Positions 29,442-38,675 of a DNA stretch of 64,000 nucleotides are shown in pieces (the stretch's first letter is position 1; every line of letters starts with the position of its first letter). Location: assembly GCA_029776205.1 (NCBI GenBank), contig JAKOTQ010000043.1:62001-126000 (forward strand), in the 5' to 3' direction. The position numbers and the translations under genes were made by a program. The notes under the pieces were generated by a model. That model saw nothing but the letters and a program-made list of their open reading frames with translations. It was not told the origin of the DNA and made no database searches. The stretch is from Bacillota bacterium (lineage in GTDB: Bacteria; Bacillota; UBA4882; UBA8346).

Positions 29442-30710
29442 ATGAAAACTCATGCACCGAAAGGTACATATGATCTGTTGCCGCAAAATGCATCGCGTTG
29501 GCGGTATCTTGAGGAAAAAATTCACAAAATATTTCGGGAGTATGGATTTGGAGAGGTAAGGACGCCCATATTCGAACATACGGAGTTATTTCAGCGGGGA
29601 ATCGGAGAAACTACGGACATCGTCGAAAAAGAGATGTTTACTTTTTCGGATCGTGGCGATCGTAGTATTACGCTGCGGCCCGAAGGTACTGCGTCCATTG
29701 TAAGAGCTTTTATTGAACATAATATGGCAGGGCCCGGTGCTATGGCAAAATTATATTACTTAGGTCCGATGTTTCGGTGTGAAGCGCCACAAGCCGGGAG
29801 GTATCGCCAATTTGTGCAGTTTGGTGCCGAAGCTCTCGGAAGCAACGATCCGCGGGTCGATGCGGAAATCATCGCGCTGGTGGTGAACTTCTATCGCCGT
29901 TTGGGCATTGATGATTTAGATGTTAATTTGAATTCGATCGGATGTCCTGAGTGCCGTCCGGCTTATCGGGAGCGGTTAATTGAGCATCTTAAACCCAAAG
30001 CCTCCCAGATGTGCCCTAATTGTCAACGCCGGTTGGAACGCAATCCTTTACGGTTGTTGGACTGTAAAAATGCAACGTGTCAGCAATTGACGGCCGATAT
30101 TCCGTTGATTACCGAGACTTTGTGTGATGATTGCGGTAGTCACTTTGAAAAACTCCGTCAATTATTGGATTTATCGGGGATCCATTACCGGATCAACCCA
30201 CGATTGGTCCGCGGTTTCGATTATTATACAAAAACTGTATTTGAAGTATTGGCTGGAGATCTGGGTGCCCAGAATGCTTTGTGCGGTGGCGGGCGTTATG
30301 ACGGATTGGTTGAAATGTGCGGCGGTAAGCCTACGCCAGGGATCGGTTTTGCAGCCGGTATGGAGCGGTTGATGATGGTATTGGAAGCCAGACAGCTCAT
30401 GCCGGAGATCGATGAACGTCCTCATCTGTATTTGGCACCCCTAGGGGAAGAAGCGCAAAAGATCATCTTTCCGTTATGTATCCGCCTTCGGGAGTCCGGC
30501 TGGATCGTAGAGACGGATTTGCAGGGGAAAAGTTTGAAAGCTCAGATGAAAGCCGCTGATAAATTGGGAGCACGGTTAACCGGAGTCATCGGAGAAGATG
30601 AATGCCGCGTAGGGAAGATTTTAATGCGCAATATGGAAACCGGTGAACAGGAATTGATTGACGTTGCGGCGCTGAGTGAATATTTGCAGACTGTATTGAG
30701 GGGGAGTTAA
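29442..30710 (+). CDS. hisS: Histidyl-tRNA synthetase
   Basis: Class II synthetase of 422 aa. Motif 2 region LRPEGTASIVRAFIEH, histidine-binding RGFDYYTKTVFEV, motif 3 GIGFAAGMERLMMVLE, and a C-terminal anticodon-binding domain (LYLAPLGEEAQKI). It contains two Cys pairs in an insert (CPECRPAY, CPNCQRR, CQQL, CDDC) typical of many bacterial HisRS. It forms an operon with aspS (1-nt gap), as in Bacillus. Confidence 0.96.
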   Translation: MKTHAPKGTYDLLPQNASRWRYLEEKIHKIFREYGFGEVRTPIFEHTELFQRGIGETTDIVEKEMFTFSDRGDRSITLRPEGTASIVRAFIEHNMAGPGAMAKLYYLGPMFRCEAPQAGRYRQFVQFGAEALGSNDPRVDAEIIALVVNFYRRLGIDDLDVNLNSIGCPECRPAYRERLIEHLKPKASQMCPNCQRRLERNPLRLLDCKNATCQQLTADIPLITETLCDDCGSHFEKLRQLLDLSGIHYRINPRLVRGFDYYTKTVFEVLAGDLGAQNALCGGGRYDGLVEMCGGKPTPGIGFAAGMERLMMVLEARQLMPEIDERPHLYLAPLGEEAQKIIFPLCIRLRESGWIVETDLQGKSLKAQMKAADKLGARLTGVIGEDECRVGKILMRNMETGEQELIDVAALSEYLQTVLRGS

Positions 30711-30711
30711 T

Positions 30712-32478
30712 TTGATTTATTCGCATAAAACCATTTCATGCGGTGAACTACGTTCATCTCATGTAGGACAGGAAGTTGTATTAAACGGCTGGGTCCAACG
30801 TCGCCGTGATCATGGCGGTCTGATCTTTGTTGATCTACGGGATCGTTCCGGTTTAGTTCAAGTCGTGTTTAATGCGGAAATTGATGCTGAGGCCTTTACC
30901 AAAGCGGAAGAGTTACGCAGTGAATATGTGATCGCTGTCAAAGGGAAGGTGGCCCTTCGTCCGGAGGGAACGATCAATTCGGCGTTACCAACCGGGACGG
31001 TGGAAGTCTATGCTACAGTTCTGGAGATTTTAAACGAAGCCAAAACGCCCCCGATTTACATCAATGATAACTTGGATGTCGACGAAACGCTGCGCTTAAA
31101 GTACCGGTATCTTGATTTGCGTCGGCCCATCATGCAACGAAATCTCATGTTGAGACACCGGGTGGCGAAAACTGTCCGGGATTTTCTGGATGAAAACGGC
31201 TTTCTGGAAATTGAAACGCCGATGTTGACAAAGAGTACACCGGAAGGAGCTAGGGACTTTTTGGTACCGAGCCGCGTCAATCCGGGAAAATTTTTCGCGT
31301 TGCCCCAGTCGCCGCAAATATTTAAGCAATTGTTGATGGTCAGCGGTTACGAACGGTATTTTCAGATCGTCCGGTGTTTCCGGGATGAGGATTTGCGGGC
31401 GGATCGGCAACCGGAGTTCACCCAGATCGATTTGGAAACTTCGTTTATTGACAGGGATACTTTGTTATCGCTAATGGAAGCGATGATGGCCCGGGTATTT
31501 AAAGAATGTCTCGGTATCGAACTGGAGCTGCCTTTCCCAAGGATGGAATATAGCGAAGCCATGCGTCGTTTTGGTTCCGATAAGCCTGATACCCGTTTTG
31601 GTCTTGAGTTGAATGATCTGTCAGAGGTTTTTGCCGAAAGTGCCTTTAAGGTGTTTGCGACGGCAGTTGCCACCGGGGGAATGGTGGTTGGACTGACCGT
31701 ACCGGGATGTGCTAATTATACCCGGAGCCAGCTGGATGAGTTGTCAAATTTGGCAGTAATTTTCGGTGCCAAAGGGTTGGCTTATGTTGCTCTGACAAAT
31801 GATGGACCCAAATCGCCGATTGCTAAATTTTTGAGTGAATCTGAATTACAGCAATTGGTCGAAAAATCCAATGCCAAAACCGGCGATCTGATTTTATTGA
31901 TTGCAGATAAACGGTCGGTGGCGCAGACGGCCATGGGCCAAATCCGATTGGAATTTGGTAAACGGCTCAAACTGATTCCGGATAATCAATTTAATTTCTT
32001 GTGGGTTATCAATTTCCCGCTGCTGGAATTCGATGAACTTGAACAACGGTTTGTGGCCGTACACCATCCGTTTACTTCGCCGTTGCCTGAAGATCTTTCG
32101 TTGTTGGATACAGCACCTGGAGAAGTTCGAGCCAATGCTTACGATTTGGTTTTAAACGGCGTCGAATTGGGCGGAGGTAGTATGCGAATCTTTCAACGGT
32201 CTATTCAGGAAAAGATGTTTAAATTACTTGGATTTTCCGATGAAGAAGCCTATGAAAAATTTGGTTTCCTGATGGACGCTTTTGAATATGGAACGCCTCC
32301 TCACGGTGGAATTGCTTTCGGTTTGGACAGAATGGTCATGTTGCTCTCTGGCTCATCGTCCATCCGGGATGTGATCGCATTTCCCAAAACAACCAGTGCT
32401 ATGTGTTTGATGACCGGTGCACCGTCGGAAGTTGCACCGCGTCAATTACGGGAATTGTCGATTAAGACCATTGACTAA
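30712..32478 (+). CDS. aspS: Aspartyl-tRNA synthetase, probably non-discriminating
   Basis: Class IIb bacterial-type enzyme of 588 aa with an N-terminal OB fold, catalytic core split by a GAD insert, and motif 3 FGLDRMVMLLSG. Motif 2 is FRDEDLRADRQPEFTQID. His34 (RRRDHGG) and Gly86 (RPEGTIN) are the residues seen in non-discriminating enzymes that charge both tRNA-Asp and tRNA-Asn; discriminating enzymes such as E. coli have Leu and Lys. A TTG start at 30712 is used, with GAGGGGGAG 5 nt upstream. Confidence 0.95.
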   Translation: MIYSHKTISCGELRSSHVGQEVVLNGWVQRRRDHGGLIFVDLRDRSGLVQVVFNAEIDAEAFTKAEELRSEYVIAVKGKVALRPEGTINSALPTGTVEVYATVLEILNEAKTPPIYINDNLDVDETLRLKYRYLDLRRPIMQRNLMLRHRVAKTVRDFLDENGFLEIETPMLTKSTPEGARDFLVPSRVNPGKFFALPQSPQIFKQLLMVSGYERYFQIVRCFRDEDLRADRQPEFTQIDLETSFIDRDTLLSLMEAMMARVFKECLGIELELPFPRMEYSEAMRRFGSDKPDTRFGLELNDLSEVFAESAFKVFATAVATGGMVVGLTVPGCANYTRSQLDELSNLAVIFGAKGLAYVALTNDGPKSPIAKFLSESELQQLVEKSNAKTGDLILLIADKRSVAQTAMGQIRLEFGKRLKLIPDNQFNFLWVINFPLLEFDELEQRFVAVHHPFTSPLPEDLSLLDTAPGEVRANAYDLVLNGVELGGGSMRIFQRSIQEKMFKLLGFSDEEAYEKFGFLMDAFEYGTPPHGGIAFGLDRMVMLLSGSSSIRDVIAFPKTTSAMCLMTGAPSEVAPRQLRELSIKTID

Positions 32479-32497
32479 ATTTTCCTTTCTTTGGCAG

Positions 32498-32526
32498 TTG
32501 AAGGCTAAAGTTTGCTGTGCTATGAT
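32498..32526 (+). promoter_or_regulatory. Sigma-A type promoter upstream of 6S RNA
   Basis: TTGAAG (32498-32503), 17-bp spacer, TATGAT (32521-32526). Transcription would start near 32533, about 57 nt before the mature 6S stem, so a processed precursor is expected unless another start exists. Confidence 0.6.
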
Positions 32527-32589
32527 CGGGATAGGATAAGGTTTTGCTGGTATCAGCCTTTCTTGCGCATTCCAATGGATGGTCATTTA

Positions 32590-32781
32590 AGTGCCCTGCT
32601 TTGTGCGTGTTCAAGCTGAAATTGTTATGAACCAACACCTATACCTAGGGAGTCTGGACTCCGTTGATGGTGTGTAGGCCGTCTTCGCCACGGAACACTA
32701 AAGTCGACGGGAGGACACCCACCTGCCTGCGCAGGTTCAGGTAACTTTCAGCATAACGGCAAAGTGGGGTGCTTTTTTTAT
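32590..32781 (+). ncRNA. ssrS: 6S RNA
   Basis: A long rod-like RNA. The closing stem is 10 bp including G-U pairs (32590-32599 with 32764-32773) and is followed directly by a T run. Internal segments match what I remember of clostridial 6S RNAs: GAACCAACACCTATACC, AGGACACCCACCTGC, GCAGGTTCAGG and CATAACGGCAAAGTGGGG. 6S RNA mimics an open promoter and binds sigma-A RNA polymerase in stationary phase. Context supports it: in B. subtilis the 6S-1 gene follows hisS-aspS, and in E. coli ssrS precedes a 5-formyl-THF cyclo-ligase gene; both neighbours are present here. Confidence 0.85.
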
Positions 32782-33111
32782 TTTTTAGGAGATAGGAGTT
32801 AGGAGAGAGGAGACAGAATATAAAAGAAAGAACTTCCGGTTCTGGGTAAAAGTACACAGTACATGGTTCACAGTTGACTTGACCCCGATAATCTGCGGTT
32901 TGGAATGCCGATTTAAACTGCTTTCATGTTCTCTCCAAAAGGAGAGGAATGTCAGAGATTAAGACTATAGCTTTAGCTTTCTGTGAACTTTCACTGGCAG
33001 TATGAAAGCGTGGACGGGAAACCAAGAATTTATCAACCGGAACCTGGAAATTTGACTTGATGCCGTTAACCGTGCACTGTGAACTGTCTTACTTTAAGAG
33101 GGGATTTCCAA
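32782..33111. other. Intergenic region with repeat-like segments
   Basis: No gene of its own. It holds a purine-rich GGAG-repeat stretch (32788-32818) and two CAGT/GTAC-type segments (32851-32880 and 33064-33092). The second is close to a reverse complement of the segment at 10751-10779. No clear promoter for the next gene is visible. Confidence 0.4.
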
Positions 33112-33699
33112 ATGACTACTGATATTATTCAACAAGCCAAACGGGACTTACGGAAGGAAATGAAAGGGCGTTTAAAGGGGTTAACTGCAGGTGAACGGGA
33201 ATCCCTCAATCGACGGATCCATGAGTTTTTCTTTCGTTTGGATGCTGTAAAAAAGGCAAAGACGGTCATGATTTATTACGGCATCGGTACGGAGATCGAT
33301 ACGGTTCCCTTGATCGAAGGGTTGCTGGCTGAAGGGAAAAGGGTGGGTTTACCGATATGCCGGGCGGATTTGAGCCTGGATATTGGCGAAATTGAATCGT
33401 TGAATCAAGTGAAAGAACGTTATTTTAAGCACTTTACTTTGATGGAACCGTGGGATACTCCGCTCCTGGATCCGGCTGTTTTGGATTTGGTGATCATTCC
33501 TGGAATCGCCTTCGATATGAAGGGAAACCGACTCGGACATGGAGCTGGTTATTATGATCGGTTTTTGAGCCGTGTCCCCCAAACTGCCTATAAGTTGGGA
33601 TTGGCATATGATATTCAGGTGACCAGCGAAGTACCGGTTACCGATCGTGATCAACCTTTGAACGGATTGCTGACGCCGACCCGCTTCTTTCAGTTCTGA
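33112..33699 (+). CDS. 5-formyltetrahydrofolate cyclo-ligase
   Basis: 195 aa enzyme converting 5-formyl-THF to 5,10-methenyl-THF with ATP. Motifs: KRDLRKEMKGRL at the N-terminus, YYGIGTEIDTVPLIE, and the ATP/folate loop DLVIIPGIAFDMKGNRLGHG followed by GAGYYDRFL. ATG 33112 follows AAGAGGGG; the track-style longer start at 33079 lacks a binding site. Downstream of 6S RNA, as in proteobacteria, hinting at shared transcription. Confidence 0.92.
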   Translation: MTTDIIQQAKRDLRKEMKGRLKGLTAGERESLNRRIHEFFFRLDAVKKAKTVMIYYGIGTEIDTVPLIEGLLAEGKRVGLPICRADLSLDIGEIESLNQVKERYFKHFTLMEPWDTPLLDPAVLDLVIIPGIAFDMKGNRLGHGAGYYDRFLSRVPQTAYKLGLAYDIQVTSEVPVTDRDQPLNGLLTPTRFFQF

Positions 33700-33717
33700 G
33701 AACGCTTTAAGGAAGAT

Positions 33718-34431
33718 TCAGAGAGTAATATTGTGACGGAAATGTTTGGTGTATTTTTCGATGGCATTCATGATCAATTCCTTATATTTGGAACTGGGGT
33801 CTAAAAAATTGATGCCGATGGCAAACTGGTGATGGGAACGATGAGCGGGAGCGCTGCGACGAACGATGCCGGCCAGGGCGATGTCCTCGTTATCCAGGGT
33901 GAATTCAACAATTAAAATCAAGCCAACCGGAAGTTTTAAGTCCGTAAGGAGCGTCATGCCGCCTTCGGACAGGTCCTGACTTTCGCCGATACCGATTTTA
34001 GTTTAAAGGTGGTCTAAGTTTTGATCCCGATAACTAATCACCCGATAAATAACAGGGACAGTATAAGGCACCCGCGGTTTTCGCCGCCGTTCTGTATTGG
34101 CAAGGATTTTAGGACTTTCTAGGTATAGAGTGCCTTCGGAAATGTTTTTGGAAATAATTTTACTCTTAAAGGTAAACATACCGTTAGAACGCCCGGTTTC
34201 AATGGTGATCACCCGGCCGTTACGAAACAAGCCAAAGTCAACTTCGGAATGGGGGAGGAACCCCAGAACCAGTTGATGATTTTCGCTCCCGATGATCTGC
34301 GCACTAAACGAATATTGCTCTATTTCGCCGTTGTCCATGGCTGGTTGGTTGATGATAACAACCACTTGTTGATTGGGCTGAAAGACACGAATTAAATCGG
34401 CAGGGTTGAGACGAAGGTATGTGCTGCCCAT
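33718..34431 (-). pseudogene. YcgR-like PilZ domain protein split by one in-frame stop
   Basis: Read from 34431 down to 33718 in one frame, the product is an N-terminal YcgR/YpfA-type barrel followed by a PilZ domain. The PilZ c-di-GMP loop (RRRKPRVPYTVPVIYR) is encoded before a single TAA at 34003-34005. The second half (DLSEGGMTLL, then a beta strand AGIVRRS) continues in the same frame behind it. Removing that stop restores about 237 codons. PilZ/YcgR proteins slow flagella or control exopolysaccharide in response to c-di-GMP. Either a recent nonsense mutation or a sequencing error. Confidence 0.8.
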
Positions 34432-34552
34432 CGAATCCCTTCTTTCACATACTTCATAATTCTTTCAATAATTCCAAAATAGATTTATAATTTCGACATT
34501 CGAGGTAAAATTTCCTACCGCAACCAGAAATTTATGGAAAAAATAGTTGGAT

Positions 34553-34581
34553 TTGTTTTTAGATCATTCCGGTGGTATAAT
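34553..34581 (+). promoter_or_regulatory. Sigma-A type promoter for secA
   Basis: TTGTTT (34553-34558), 17-bp spacer, TATAAT (34576-34581), in the gap between the divergent PilZ gene and secA. The predicted leader is about 108 nt. Confidence 0.65.
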
Positions 34582-34696
34582 ATTACGGTAAATTAACGGC
34601 ACTTTTACCAAATTTGTACGTTATATTTAATGAGAGATAGTTGGTTATAGAAGCTATCATCAATGACTTTCGAAACAGAAGTGATGGGGTGGAAAA

Positions 34697-37339
34697 ATGC
34701 TTAAATTCTTAAGCGAACTGTGGGATACCAATTTGCGTGAAATTAAGCGCCTGCGTGAAAAAGTGCAGGTGATTAATGCTTTGGAACCTGATTTTGAGCG
34801 GCTCAGCGATGCAGAACTTCGGGCTAAAACCGATGAATTTAAGGCACGGCTTGCCAATGGGGAAACGCTGGATGATTTGCTTCCGGAAGCCTTTGCAACG
34901 GTTCGAGAAGCAGCCAAACGGACCATCGGCCAACGGGCTTTTGATGTCCAGTTAATTGGGGCGATGGTTCTTCATGAAGGTAAAATTGCCGAAATGAAAA
35001 CCGGGGAAGGGAAAACCCTGACGGCTATTTTTGCTGCTTATTTAAATGCCTTGACCGGAAAAGGCGTCCATGTGGTGACGGTCAACGATTATTTAGCCCG
35101 TTTCCAAGGGGAGTGGATGGGCCGGGTCTATCGATTTTTAGGAATGTCTGTCGGATGTATTCTCCATGATCTCAATGCAGAAGAACGCCGGGCAGCTTAT
35201 AATGCGGATATTACTTATGGGACCAATAATGAGTTCGGGTTTGATTACCTTCGGGATAATATGGCTTTTGATGTCTCCGATATGGTACAGCGGGAGTTGA
35301 ATTTCGCCATTGTAGACGAAGTGGACAGCATTTTAATTGATGAAGCCCGGACGCCGCTCATCATCTCAGGACAAGCCGAAGAGTCGAATGATCTCTATTA
35401 CCGGTTTGCCAAGATTGTAACGAAGCTCCGCTTGGAAGAAGACTATACGGTGGATGAAAAAGCCAAGACGGTAGCTGTGACCGAAGCTGGTGTGGCTAAG
35501 GTCGAACAAATGCTCAATGTCGAAAATTTATACGATGATGAAAATACCGAATTGGTCCACCATCTTCAACAGGCGTTAAAAGCCAAGGAATTGATGAAAC
35601 GGGATCGGGACTATGTGGTGAAAGACGGTGCTGTCATCATCGTTGACGAGTTTACCGGACGGTTAATGTTTGGCCGTCGCTACAGTGATGGACTCCATCA
35701 GGCCATCGAAGCAAAAGAGGGCGTTAAGATCGAGCGGGAAAGCCAGACCTTAGCCACAATTACCTTCCAAAATTATTTCCGGATGTATAACAAGTTGGCC
35801 GGAATGACCGGTACGGCGGAAACGGAAGAAGCCGAGTTCCGGAAGATTTACAATCTGGAAGTCGTCGTAATTCCTACTAATGAGCCGATGATCCGAGTCG
35901 ATCATCCGGATGTGATTTACAAGACGGAGAAGGCTAAATTCGCAGCCGTGGTAGAAGAGATTGCCACGATTCATAAAACAGGACGGCCGATCTTGGTTGG
36001 AACTGTGTCTATCGAAAAGTCGGAAATGCTCAGCAATATGCTGAAACGGAAAGGGATTCCCCATAAAGTTCTTAATGCCAAATACCATGAACAGGAAGCC
36101 GAGATCATTGCCCAGGCCGGAAGGTCATTTGCCGTAACGATTGCCACTAACATGGCAGGCCGCGGTACCGATATTATTCTCGGTGGAAACCCGGAGTTCC
36201 TGGCCAAGGATATGTTGCGTTCCCAGGGGATTAATCCGGCGGAGGCTACTTTTGACCAATATAATCAGGTATATCAAGAAGCTCTCCAATCGACGAAAGA
36301 GGATCATGAAAAAGTCGTTCAGCTTGGCGGGTTGCATATTATTGGAACGGAACGTCATGAAAGCCGTCGTATTGACAATCAGCTTCGGGGCCGGGCCGGT
36401 CGTCAGGGAGACCCGGGGTCGTCCCGTTTCTTTGTGTCAATGGAAGATGACTTGATGCGTTTGTTTGGCGGTGAGATGATCTCTAGCCTCATGGAACGGT
36501 TGGGCTGGGAAGAAGATATGCCCATCGAACATCCGACCATTGCTAAACGGATTGAAGCGGCCCAGCGAAAAGTGGAAAACCGAAACTTTGAAATCCGGAA
36601 ACAAGTCTTGGAATATGACGATGTGTTGAATAAACAACGGGAAATCATCTATGCTCTCCGGAAACAACTTCTGTTTGGGGAGGATGTTCATTCCAAAGTC
36701 TTAGAAATGTTCCATGATGTTGTCATCAATATGCTGGAGTACTATACCAATCCCAAGATTCACCAGGATGAATGGGATTTGGAAGGATTGGTGCAGGCTG
36801 TTCATCATACCTTATTGCCTCAAGAAGCGATTACCCTGGAAGAACTTGAAGATTTGACCTATAACGAATTGAAAGAGATAATTCTCGGCCGGTCCTTGGA
36901 GCATTTTGAGAGCAAGGAGAGAGCGGTCGGTTCAGAGCGTTTGCGCCAGTTTGAACGGTTTATCATGTTACGGACCATCGACATCAAGTGGATGGAGCAT
37001 CTTCAGGCCATGGACGATCTAAAAGAAGGTATCGGGCTTCGGGCCTATGGTCAAAACGATCCGTTGGTTGCTTATAAAACCGAAGCTTTCATGATGTTCA
37101 AAGAAATGCGGGATAGTATTAATGAGGAAGTCGTTCGGGAACTGGCGAAGATTCCGGTAGTTACTGAAGTTGAGTTAGTGCATAAACCTCGCATTAAAAA
37201 TGTAGTGACTAACCTGGATGCTGATGGTCAGGGGGCTGTCCGCCAGCGGGTGGTTGGCCAGAAAGTCGGCAGAAATGATCCTTGTCCTTGCGGCAGCGGC
37301 AAAAAGTATAAAAAATGCTGTGGCCAGGCTGCCGGATAA
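34697..37339 (+). CDS. secA: Preprotein translocase ATPase SecA
   Basis: Motor of the Sec export pathway at the inner membrane; 880 aa. Walker A GEGKTLTA near residues 102-110, Walker [28 protein letters not shown], and the second RecA fold NMAGRGTDI and [17 protein letters not shown]. The C-terminal zinc-binding SEC-C motif [16 protein letters not shown] binds SecB or ribosomes in other species. It is upstream of prfB, the usual Firmicutes order, but the hpf gene that commonly precedes secA is missing. Confidence 0.97.
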   Translation: MLKFLSELWDTNLREIKRLREKVQVINALEPDFERLSDAELRAKTDEFKARLANGETLDDLLPEAFATVREAAKRTIGQRAFDVQLIGAMVLHEGKIAEMKTGEGKTLTAIFAAYLNALTGKGVHVVTVNDYLARFQGEWMGRVYRFLGMSVGCILHDLNAEERRAAYNADITYGTNNEFGFDYLRDNMAFDVSDMVQRELNFAIVDEVDSILIDEARTPLIISGQAEESNDLYYRFAKIVTKLRLEEDYTVDEKAKTVAVTEAGVAKVEQMLNVENLYDDENTELVHHLQQALKAKELMKRDRDYVVKDGAVIIVDEFTGRLMFGRRYSDGLHQAIEAKEGVKIERESQTLATITFQNYFRMYNKLAGMTGTAETEEAEFRKIYNLEVVVIPTNEPMIRVDHPDVIYKTEKAKFAAVVEEIATIHKTGRPILVGTVSIEKSEMLSNMLKRKGIPHKVLNAKYHEQEAEIIAQAGRSFAVTIATNMAGRGTDIILGGNPEFLAKDMLRSQGINPAEATFDQYNQVYQEALQSTKEDHEKVVQLGGLHIIGTERHESRRIDNQLRGRAGRQGDPGSSRFFVSMEDDLMRLFGGEMISSLMERLGWEEDMPIEHPTIAKRIEAAQRKVENRNFEIRKQVLEYDDVLNKQREIIYALRKQLLFGEDVHSKVLEMFHDVVINMLEYYTNPKIHQDEWDLEGLVQAVHHTLLPQEAITLEELEDLTYNELKEIILGRSLEHFESKERAVGSERLRQFERFIMLRTIDIKWMEHLQAMDDLKEGIGLRAYGQNDPLVAYKTEAFMMFKEMRDSINEEVVRELAKIPVVTEVELVHKPRIKNVVTNLDADGQGAVRQRVVGQKVGRNDPCPCGSGKKYKKCCGQAAG

Positions 37340-37487
37340 TGACTGGTCAAAAGCTTGCATTTATTTTATAATATGGTATGATTTTCAGATGAAACTGGAT
37401 CGCTGGTCATAGTCTATTTGCACTGTGATAATGCGGCATAAACCTTTCGATTCGATATCTGAATGAATTTATTGATGGGGTGATGAG

Positions 37488-38601
37488 ATGATTGAACCAA
37501 GTGAATTACGGAGTGCTTTAAGTGATTTGAGGAAAAGGTTGTCCGAATTGAGGGAGTATCTTTAAGTTAGATCAGAAAAGTGAACGCGTCAGTGAACTTG
37601 AGGATCTATCGGCCGCACCGAACTTTTGGGATAATCCTGCGGAGGCTCAAAAAACTCTTCAAGAATTGACTACGCTTAAAGATCAGATCGAAAAAGTTGA
37701 AAAGATGGCAGCCCAGGAATCTGAATTATCCGGCTTGCTGGAAATGGCCGTGGAAGAAAATGAGGAAGAATTGCTGGAAGAGATTCAGTCCGGTGTGGCT
37801 GCTCTCGAAAAAGGCGTCGATGAACTAGAGCTAACTACGATGCTTTGTGGTGAATATGATAATAGCAATGTGTATCTCACGATTCATCCGGGAGCGGGAG
37901 GAACCGAATCTCAGGACTGGGCGGAAATGCTCCTTCGGATGTACGTCCGGTGGGCGGAGCGCCATGGTTTCAAGGTGGAATTTATGGAATATCAGGAGGG
38001 CGACGAAGCCGGGATCAAAAGTGCGACGCTCTATATTAGCGGTGAGAACGCTTTTGGATATTTACGGAGCGAAAAGGGAGTGCACCGTTTAGTGAGAATT
38101 TCTCCCTTCGATGCCTCGGGCCGTCGGCATACGTCCTTTGTTTCCGTTGACATTGTTCCTGATATCGAAGACCAAATTGAAGTCGAAATCCGTCCGGAAG
38201 ATTTAAAAATAGACACGTACCGTTCCAGTGGTGCCGGCGGGCAGCATGTTAACAAAACCGAGTCGGCCGTGCGGATCACCCATATTCCTACCGGCATCGT
38301 GGTTGCCTGTCAAAATGAACGCTCCCAGTTCCAAAATAGGGATCGGGCCATGAATATGTTGAAAGCGAAATTATATGAATATCAACGCCAGCAACAGGAA
38401 GCGAAAATGGCTCAGATTAAGGGAGAATATAGCGAAATTGCCTGGGGCAACCAGATCCGGTCTTATGTGTTCTGCCCCTATACGATGGTGAAAGACCATC
38501 GGACCGAGGCGGAAACCGGTAATGTCCAAGCAGTAATGGACGGAGAGATTGATTTATTTATCGAAGCTTATTTAAAATCCGACTTAAATAAGGTATCTTA
38601 A
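37488..38601 (+). CDS. prfB: Peptide chain release factor 2, programmed +1 frameshift
   Basis: Zero frame: ATG 37488 and 25 codons ending REYL, then TAA at 37563-37565. Skipping one T after CTT (37560-37562) opens the second frame from 37564 to 38601, giving 370 aa in total. The site has the canonical parts: an SD-like AGGGAG, spacer TAT, slippery CTT, stop. RF2 features are SPF (anticodon-like tripeptide, in VRISPFDASG) and the catalytic GGQ in SGAGGQHVNKTESAV. The stop is UAA instead of the usual UGA (see findings). Located behind secA as in most Firmicutes. Confidence 0.93.
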
Positions 38602-38620
38602 ATTACATTATAAGGATGGA

Positions 38621-38656
38621 AAACCCTGGTTACACTAGTAACCGGGGTTTTTAATT
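38621..38656 (+). terminator. Intrinsic terminator after prfB
   Basis: AAACCC-GGTTAC pairs with GTAACC-GGGTTT around ACTA, with a T/G bulge pair, followed by a T-rich tract. It separates prfB from the PBP gene. Confidence 0.88.
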
Positions 38657-38675
38657 TTTTATCGGGGGTTGAACC

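Noticed and set aside
33957-34003. Frameshift in the PilZ gene
   Set aside because: Both halves are in the same frame; a single TAA codon separates them, so it is a nonsense change and not a frameshift.
34432-34696. hpf gene upstream of secA
   Set aside because: The gap holds only a promoter and leader; no ribosome hibernation factor sequence is present on either strand.
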